A DNA stretch of 17,483 bases from Lachnospiraceae bacterium UBA7188 (lineage in GTDB: Bacteria > Bacillota > Clostridia > Lachnospirales > Lachnospiraceae), in the NCBI GenBank assembly GCA_002490995.1, contig DKVC01000084.1, forward strand, positions 1-17,483, written 5' to 3'. The position numbers and the translations under genes are program-made. Shown here piece after piece: positions 8,135 through 14,000 of this stretch. Below the pieces are notes generated by a model. It did not search any database. It saw only the letters and a list, made by a program, of their open reading frames with translations, and was not told the DNA's origin. Numbering within the stretch: position 1 is the stretch's first letter; each line of letters starts with the position of its first letter.

Positions 8135-8661
8135 CTGCCATATCCCTCCTTCCATGTCATCCGCATCTGTTCCCTGGCCCGGCACAGCCGCATCTTCACC
8201 GCGCCCTCCGTGATGCCCAGAATATCCGCGATTTCCTTTATCTGGTATCCCTCCACATAGTGCAGATAGATTACGGTCTTCTGCTTCACGGGCAGTTCCA
8301 GGAGCTCCCGCAGCGTCTCTTTGGAATGCCATTCTTCCATGGAATACACTTCTTCCATGGAATGCCCTCCTTCCATGTGCTCCGGCGCGGCGAGGCTGTT
8401 CTCCAGCTCATCTATGCAGACCTTCGGATGCCGGATCCGGAACCGGATCATATCCCGGCAGATATTGGTGGCTACCCGGATCAGCCAGGCTTTTTCATGC
8501 TCCTCGTCATGGAAATCCGGGGCTTTCTCCAGATAACGGCAGAAAGTATCCTGGATAACGTCCTGGACATCCTGTTCGTTACAGAGGATGACGATGCATA
8601 TCCTGTAGAGCATGTCGCTGTATTTTATGACTGTTTCCCGTATGTCCCTCTCGGTGCCCAT
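8131..8661 (-). CDS. ECF-type RNA polymerase sigma factor
   Basis: 176 residues from the ATG at 8661, with GGAGG eight nt upstream; an in-frame GTG at 8670 overlaps that site and is less likely. Sigma region 2 spans about 12-78 (DVQDVIQDTFCRYLEKAP, then EKAWLIRVATNICRD). Region 4 spans about 116-168 with an HTH (YQIKEIADILGITEGAVKMR). There is no region 1 or 3, as expected for group 4 sigma factors. The linker between regions 2 and 4 carries an inserted 18-bp repeat array (residues about 96-113), which makes it longer than usual. It directs RNA polymerase to a stress or envelope regulon and probably to its own operon. The stop overlaps the start of the anti-sigma gene. Confidence 0.95.
   Translation of the reverse strand: MGTERDIRETVIKYSDMLYRICIVILCNEQDVQDVIQDTFCRYLEKAPDFHDEEHEKAWLIRVATNICRDMIRFRIRHPKVCIDELENSLAAPEHMEGGHSMEEVYSMEEWHSKETLRELLELPVKQKTVIYLHYVEGYQIKEIADILGITEGAVKMRLCRAREQMRMTWKEGYGR
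8319..8378 (-). repeat. In-frame 18-bp repeat array D (sigma factor linker)
   Basis: Units at 8319, 8337 and 8355 plus a partial CCATGT at 8373, each 18 bp. Two perfect copies of the palindrome TTCCATGGAA lie at 8335-8344 and 8353-8362. The coding strand gives GGHSMEEVYSMEEWHSKE between sigma regions 2 and 4. Confidence 0.9.
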
Positions 8662-8683
8662 GTATCTCACCTCCCTTATTCCT

Positions 8684-8711
8684 TACACGTCTGAAGCGGG
8701 AGAAAGGTAAC
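8684..8711 (-). promoter_or_regulatory. Candidate ECF-type autoregulatory promoter
   Basis: Minus strand: GTTACC (8711-8706), 16-bp spacer, CGTGTA (8689-8684), about 23 bp before the sigma ATG. The -35/-10 pair has the general look of ECF promoters (a G/AAC-type -35 and a CGT-type -10). The specificity of this sigma is unknown, so this is a suggestion. Confidence 0.35.
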
Positions 8712-8741
8712 GCTCTTTTTCAATTTTTTGCCGTATTACAT

Positions 8742-8780
8742 GAAAAAGGTGCAAAACACCGGATAAATGCTTTGCACCTC
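8742..8780 (-). terminator. Terminator-like hairpin in the sigma operon leader (possible attenuator)
   Basis: AGGTGCAAA (8747-8755) pairs perfectly with TTTGCACCT (8771-8779). Read on the minus strand the stem is followed at once by a TTTTT tract (8747-8743). It lies between the sigma-70 promoter at 8864-8891 and the sigma start at 8661, so it would cut that transcript short unless overridden. Confidence 0.65.
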
Positions 8781-8781
8781 C

Positions 8782-8853
8782 AAGTTCTATAATGGATTTT
8801 CAAATAGGATTCTTTTCAAGTTCTATAATAGAACCCAGGATAGGATTCTATTA
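8782..8853. repeat. Two diverged 36-bp tandem copies
   Basis: AAGTTCTATAATGGA (8782-8796) recurs as AAGTTCTATAATAGA (8818-8832). ATAGGATTCT (8804-8813) recurs at 8840-8849. Both are offset by 36 bp. The second copy contains a 15-bp dyad GTTCTATAATAGAAC (8820-8834). The repeats lie in the transcribed leader of the sigma operon, or act as operators. Confidence 0.75.
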
Positions 8854-8863
8854 TCCAAAATCT

Positions 8864-8891
8864 ATTATACAGCAAGCAGGGCGAAAATCAA
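8864..8891 (-). promoter_or_regulatory. Sigma-70 type promoter upstream of the sigma/anti-sigma operon
   Basis: Minus strand: -35 TTGATT (8891-8886), 16-bp spacer, -10 TATAAT (8869-8864). It would give a leader of about 200 nt containing the 36-bp duplication and the terminator-like hairpin. Confidence 0.6.
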
Positions 8892-8943
8892 CCAATCTAT
8901 TGATGCGGTATGCAGATAGTGATACGATATGCCTGGACAGTTT

Positions 8944-9037
8944 ATACTGCTTAACGATTTCGCTTGCCGTGAAACCAGACTGCATAACGCCGACTGGTTC
9001 GATCACATAATTACATTAAGCAGTATTCAGCGTTATG
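8944..9037. other. Dyad-rich element with interleaved inverted repeats (structured RNA or mini-element)
   Basis: The outer inverted repeat is ATACTGCTTAA (8944-8954) with TTAAGCAGTAT (9016-9026), 11 bp perfect. Nested inside is AACCAG (8973-8978) with CTGGTT (8994-8999). The loop of the inner hairpin contains CATAACGC (8983-8990), whose exact complement GCGTTATG (9030-9037) begins four nt after the outer stem. This gives either a pseudoknot or two mutually exclusive hairpins. The second pairing extends to 10 of 11 positions (8983-8993 with 9027-9037). The strand is unknown. A 44-codon plus-strand frame starting at 8929 overlaps it but has no clear ribosome site. The remaining gap to 9226 shows no supported gene. 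Confidence 0.5.
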
Positions 9038-9226
9038 TAATATGTGGCAGAGCCGAAAAATAAGCATATCCGGCCTGTCTGTCCTGGACGACAGAATGTG
9101 CCCCGCCCCGGATGGTGGAATGCGTTTCGTTGCAGAAGTGCGACGCAACGTACAGATGGAGATTCGTTTGTGCATGAATATTCAACTGCCGGATGAAATC
9201 TTTTCCTGGATTCTCTTTCCTCGTTA

Positions 9227-9255
9227 TTGCATGTCTCCTTTTCCTGTATTAGGAT
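9227..9255 (+). promoter_or_regulatory. Candidate promoter of the methyltransferase pair
   Basis: -35 TTGCAT (9227-9232), 17-bp spacer, -10 TAGGAT (9250-9255), about 78 bp before the ATG at 9333. The hexamers are only moderate matches. Confidence 0.4.
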
Positions 9256-9332
9256 AGAGGTCAGAGACAGAGGATTGCGGACATATACGTCTGTGATCAT
9301 GAGGTAAAGTGAGCAGAAGAAAGGCGGCAGAC

Positions 9333-10166
9333 ATGGAGCATCTGAAAACAGGAGAAGTCATCAGCAAAAGACGAAAGGAGCTGGGCCTGACCCAGAACCA
9401 GCTGGCACAGTCCCTGAACATATCATTCCAGGCAGTGTCGAAGTGGGAGAACAATTTAAGCCTACCCGACATCGAAATGCTGCCGAAGCTGGCGGCAGCG
9501 CTCCACACCACGGTGGACGCCCTGCTGGGCTACAGGAGCGTGGCGACGGACTATGACAAGCGGTATGAGACGGAGGAGTATTACTGGGGGCTCCTGCCCA
9601 ACCGCATCTGTTATGAAATCATGAAGATCCTGCCTCCCATAAAGCCTTACCGGGTGCTGGACATCGGCTGTGGGGAGGGAAAGGACGCGGTCTTTCTGGC
9701 GAAATGCGGCTATGCCGTGACCGCTTTCGACATCTCCGAACAGGGGATAGAAAAGGCGAAGCGGCTTGCGGAGCACAATAAAGCGGACGTGAGGTTCTTC
9801 AAGGCTGACATATCGGACTATGATCCGGATCTGGAATATGATATCATCTTCTGCAGCGGCGTGCTCCACTTCATCACCCAGCCCGTAAGGAAGGAACTCT
9901 GTGAAAGGCTGAAGGCGCATACCGCAGAGAACGGCATCAACGCCCTGAATGTGTTCGTCCAGAAGCCCTTCATCACCCGGGCCCCGGACAGCAGCAGGGA
10001 TGAACAGCTGCGCCATCCCTGGTATTCCGGGGAATTGTTCGGCTACTATCACGATTGGCTGTTCCATGTCTGCAGGGAGGAGGTCTTCGACTGCAACAGC
10101 GGCGGCGTCCCTCATAAGCACTGTATGGATACCTTGATCGGGCAGAAGACGATGTGCCTTTCGTAG
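9333..10166 (+). CDS. XRE-family HTH domain fused to class I SAM-dependent methyltransferase
   Basis: 277 residues from the ATG at 9333 (AAAGG eight nt upstream); a GTG at 9309, four nt after GAGG, would add eight residues. Residues 5-66 form a Cro/XRE-type HTH (VISKRRKELGLTQNQLAQ, then FQAVSKWENNLSLPDIEML). From about 85 a TehB/Methyltransf_11-like domain begins, with SAM motif I VLDIGCGEG (108-116), Asp133 as the likely ribose-binding acid, and the later line IIFCSGVLHFI. The fusion suggests a DNA-bound enzyme or a regulator that senses SAM or a small substrate. The substrate is not evident, and TehB-like enzymes methylate metalloid oxyanions or small thiols. It is followed after 42 bp by a paralogous methyltransferase gene, so the two are probably an operon. 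Confidence 0.85.
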   Translation: MEHLKTGEVISKRRKELGLTQNQLAQSLNISFQAVSKWENNLSLPDIEMLPKLAAALHTTVDALLGYRSVATDYDKRYETEEYYWGLLPNRICYEIMKILPPIKPYRVLDIGCGEGKDAVFLAKCGYAVTAFDISEQGIEKAKRLAEHNKADVRFFKADISDYDPDLEYDIIFCSGVLHFITQPVRKELCERLKAHTAENGINALNVFVQKPFITRAPDSSRDEQLRHPWYSGELFGYYHDWLFHVCREEVFDCNSGGVPHKHCMDTLIGQKTMCLS

Positions 10167-10208
10167 TGTTCCCACTGCCGTCAGCTGTCATGAAAGGAGA
10201 GTGCGACT

Positions 10209-10814
10209 ATGCCAGAGCAACCATTTTGGGAACGGACTTATGAAGACGATAATGTCTCCACATTTTCCAAAGGACCAACCGTAGATATCAATGAATTTCA
10301 TCCCTTTTTTCCAAAAAATGCCTCCGTGCTGGATGTCGGCTGCGGAGAGGGCCGGAATTCTGTCTTTATGGCAAGCCTGGGTCATCAGGTGGATGCCTTC
10401 GACATCTCTGCGGCCGGAGTCGAAAAGGCCAAAAGAATCGCCCGTTCTTTGCGCCTTTCGGTCAACTTTTTCTGCTGTGACCTGGGAGAATTCCTCTTTG
10501 AGAAAAAGTATGACATCATCTTATCCCACGGAGTCCTCCACCTGCCGCCGAAGCAGGTCAGGGATCTCTTTATCGCAAAAATGCAGGAAAACACCAATCC
10601 CGGCGGCTATAACGTCATCGGCGTCTTTACCGACAGGCTGCCTGCCACACCTGACAATGCCCCCTTTACCCACAGCCTTTTTGCCGTAGGGGAACTGCCC
10701 CTGAAATATAAGGGCTGGGAGATCCTCCGCCATCAGGAGGGGACGTTCACGGATACCCATCCCGGTGGGATACGCCATGAACATGCCTATGAGAGAATCA
10801 TCGCCAGACGGTAG
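10209..10814 (+). CDS. Class I SAM-dependent methyltransferase (TehB-like)
   Basis: 201 residues with AAAGGAGA upstream of the ATG. Motif I is VLDVGCGEG (40-48), followed by an acidic ribose-binding position at Asp65 (AFDIS) and the downstream line DIILSHGVLHL. Length and spacing fit TehB-like enzymes, which usually have about 190-200 residues. It is clearly paralogous to the catalytic half of the preceding gene (shared VLD-GCGEG, AFDIS, GVLH and a C-terminal GG-H motif) but lacks the HTH. The substrate is unknown; tellurite or thiol methylation is only a family-level guess. No downstream plus-strand gene follows. A GCCCGGC/GCCGGGC dyad with a long loop (about 10832-10873) ends in TTT and might be a weak terminator. 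Confidence 0.9.
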   Translation: MPEQPFWERTYEDDNVSTFSKGPTVDINEFHPFFPKNASVLDVGCGEGRNSVFMASLGHQVDAFDISAAGVEKAKRIARSLRLSVNFFCCDLGEFLFEKKYDIILSHGVLHLPPKQVRDLFIAKMQENTNPGGYNVIGVFTDRLPATPDNAPFTHSLFAVGELPLKYKGWEILRHQEGTFTDTHPGGIRHEHAYERIIARR

Positions 10815-10896
10815 TGAGAGCTTACGCCCGGCAACAGGGTCGCCTGGGCAGGTCACTACACCCAGATGCCGGGCTTTATGGAGCGCGGTGTAGTAT

Positions 10897-10950
10897 AAAA
10901 AGAAAATCCCCTGCTCCCATCCGCTGCCAGATGGGGACACAAGGGATTTT
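10897..10950 (-). terminator. Intrinsic terminator of the AAA+/M41 operon
   Basis: Minus strand: AAAATCCC (10950-10943) pairs with GGGATTTT (10910-10903), and an inner CCCATC/GATGGG pair (10916-10921 with 10930-10935) closes the loop. It is followed by CTTTTT (10902-10897). It lies immediately after the yoeB remnant. Confidence 0.8.
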
Positions 10951-10952
10951 GC

Positions 10953-11036
10953 TTAGTCGTAATGGCCCTTACAGGCAAGGATTACGATGATATCTCCAAT
11001 GATTTTGTATGTCAGCCGGTCTGTATCGTTGATGCG
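10953..11036 (-). pseudogene. Truncated yoeB: last 27 codons of a YoeB-type toxin
   Basis: The minus strand encodes RINDTDRLTYKIIGD followed by IIVILACKGHYD and TAA. This matches residues 60-86 of the intact YoeB at 17134-17394 with one change (Ile for Val). At DNA level I count 7 mismatches over 84 bp, including 35 consecutive identical bases. The N-terminal two thirds, including the catalytic Glu, is missing. The homology stops abruptly at the end of the AAA+/M41 gene, whose TGA (11042-11040) is followed directly by an in-frame ATG (11039-11037), so a 28-residue peptide could be made by re-initiation. Confidence 0.9.
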
Positions 11037-11039
11037 CAT

Positions 11040-14000
11040 TCAATCCTTATAGCCCAAATTCCTGCGGTACCGCCTGGCCTGTTGTTCCATGGCATCCATA
11101 TAATACAGCAGTTCCCTCTGAAGCGTCTGATCGTATATCTGGATGACACGGTAAGCACTTTCATACTTCTCCAGAAACTTTTCGGCTAATTCTTCTATCA
11201 GGTACAGCGAAAACGGCATTCCGGTTTCCGCTGCTTTCTCCTGATACCAGTCGGTATATTCCCTTCTCAGCATAGCCAGACGCGTTATCCCTGCTCCATC
11301 TGTCTTTACCTGGTACCAGCCGATTTCCCCTTCTCTCAGGATAATCAAATCCTTCACCGCTGCCCGGCTGTCTATCATTTCCGACAGTGCATCCACGTAT
11401 AAATTGCAGAAACGGTTCTCGCCCTGACGGAAAACTTTCAGCTCCAGCATATCCAGATACCTCTGCGCAGCCTCCTGACTGACAAACCGGCGGCAGTTTG
11501 CGCCCTGTTTATATGCAGCGGTAAATGCCTCCTGCAGGTTCTCGGAAATACCCAGAGACTTTTCAGCCTTTTTGACCGCGTAATAATAATGTCTGCTGGC
11601 TGTCTCCGGCATATCCTCTTCCGGCTGGGTCCTGACCTGGGAATAAGGATAATACGGATAGACAGCATATCCAAAAGGAACCATGATCCCTGTGCCGTCC
11701 GTTATCGTTCTCATATAATCGTTGTCCGAATCCAAAAAGCAGACTTCCTCAACATGCGGCACTTTGTCCCGAATGACTTCCTCCGCCTTTTCGCCCACCA
11801 GTTCCTGCATGTAAATCAGCGAGTAGGCAAGCGCTTCCACCTCGTCCCAGCATTTCCGCAGATGCTGCATGGCGACATTCCACTGTTGGTTCAGGATCTG
11901 GTTTACGGATGTCCAGATGGCCTCTTTCTCAGACTCCGGCAGCACGCTCTCCGGGTACACCCCTGTCTGTGGCGCGAACATCTCTGGCACTACCATAATG
12001 CGATTGTTCATAGCATATCGGCAGACATATTCATAAGCAACATACGTAGCATTTTGCAGATCACTCCCTGCGCCTATATTGATGCCCATCTCTTTGCCCG
12101 TATAGAGCATCTCGGCAATACGCCCGGCAAAATAGACGCATATATGATCCAGAAAATCCTGGCCGGCGTGGTATCCTGACTGCCCCAGGGCGTACCCGCC
12201 ATAAAGCCCTCTGGATACGATTGTCACATAATCGATTCCCATGCCGTAATGGTACTGCAGCACGGCATGTCCTGCTTCGTGGAAAGCGGTAGCTATATAT
12301 TCCCTCGGGTTATTCCTCTTCCTGGCAGCCCCGTCCGCCTCGTTATGTACCCGGTTGAGCAGGAACCTTTCAGTGACGGGTTCGTTTTTATATAACGCAT
12401 CCGCGACGGATTCCTCCACAAATGTCTCGATTTCCGAATAGTTTCTCCTGGTTCCGTACATATTCAGGCTCAATGTCCTGGCAGCTCTTGGGGAAATCTT
12501 ATCTTGCAGGTTCTTCTTCTCTAAGACATGAAGAAGGAAGTTCAGGCGTTCTTCCATATCAGGATACCGGAAAGGAATCCTGGCGCTGAATCTCCTGAGC
12601 ACCGCATCGTCCAGCCTTTCCAGGGGATAGTTGGTAGCTGCCACCACATAAACCCCCTCGTTATCTGTCTCCAGGCCGTCCATTTCCTTCAGGAATTTTT
12701 CCAGTACGCTTTCCTGTCTGCTGGTTATCGAGCCGCCTCTGTTCCTGGAAATGGCGTCAAACTCATCGATGAACAGAATGCAAGGCCTTTTCCGCCGCGC
12801 CGTCAGGAACACTTTTTCCATTTCGTCAACGCCATCTCCGTTCAGGAAATCCGCACCCACCCTGGAAATGAATTCGGCATTGGCTTCAGAGGCCATAGCC
12901 TTGGCGAACATGGTCTTGCCCATGCCCGGCGCGCCGTACATCAATATGCCCTTCATCAGTTTCGCCCCGGCATTTCGGTATTTCCCGGGATTCCTGATAT
13001 TATCGATACAGCGTTCCACCGCCTCTTTCACCAGCGCGTTGCCAAAGATATCCTTCAACCGCACCTGGGGCTTCTCCGCCAGCAGATATTTTCTGTTCTG
13101 CCGCCTGGCTTCCGCATCCTCTTCCATTGCCTCCGTTATATGCAGGTTGGTGAAACGGAGATACAATTCCCCAGATTCTTTCTTGTATTCCAGCATAGGC
13201 TCGGCGGAAAACCTTTCCCCCTTCCGGGCAAGCCCCCTTGCCATTTCGACAAAATGCTGCCTTGCGAATATTTCCTCCAATTCCCCCCTGTCAAGCGCCA
13301 GGCTGCCTTTTTCCCGGTTCCCGCCGCCATCCTTGCTCCACAGCCTGCACCCCTGCACGAAGTCCGTGGCACCAAGGGACAGCAAAGGGCTTCTTTCTTC
13401 TGCCGTCTTCCCTCCCACAATGATGACAGGGATATCCCGTTTCAGTTCCACTGCCGCTTTCAGGCATGCGTATCCCTCCGGATCGTCGTCCTTTGCAGGA
13501 GCTTCACTTAAATTGATCATGATTGCGTCATATTTTTCTTCCTTGCTGTGACTGTTCCAGTTGCATTCCTCAAGGCGTTTTCGGAAACCTTCCCCGCACT
13601 CCTCCCAAACCGCGTCCGCTATCCGTCCTAATGTCTCCGGACCGTTCTCTGGAAGAAACCCCTTACGCAGTTGTTCAATTACCCCTATGAATACCTCCGG
13701 GCAGTCTTTCCCATAAGCGAGAATCCGCGGCCTGTCTGTCAGTTCAAAATATTCCCGGTTTTCATCGGTTACATCCACCGAGACTGTAACCTTCTGTATG
13801 TCCTTCCATTCTCCGGGATATTTTTCCGCCATGTCCATAAAATAGTCCAATGTCATCTGCCGGGCGTTTGTACTGACAAATCTGGCATCGATCCGGTCTC
13901 CCTTGCTCAGAAGATATAGTTTCGGCAGATTCCCGTCATATGCAAACTCAAATTTTAAATCGTCCCTCTTAATCTGCCTCACCGTTGTTTCCATGCAGTC

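Noticed and set aside
8982..9038. Integron attC-like site (GCATAAC ... GTTATGT)
   Set aside because: The right end does not fit GTTRRRY, the inner paired sites are not in the expected positions, and there is no integrase or cassette structure.
8929..9063. 44-codon plus-strand frame starting MPGQFILLNDFACRE
   Set aside because: No ribosome site, overlaps the inverted-repeat element, and stop codons lie directly upstream in frame; the open frame can be accidental.
9016..9300. 94-residue minus-strand frame upstream of the methyltransferase
   Set aside because: No ribosome site, low-complexity mixed composition, and it lies across the likely promoter of the plus-strand genes.
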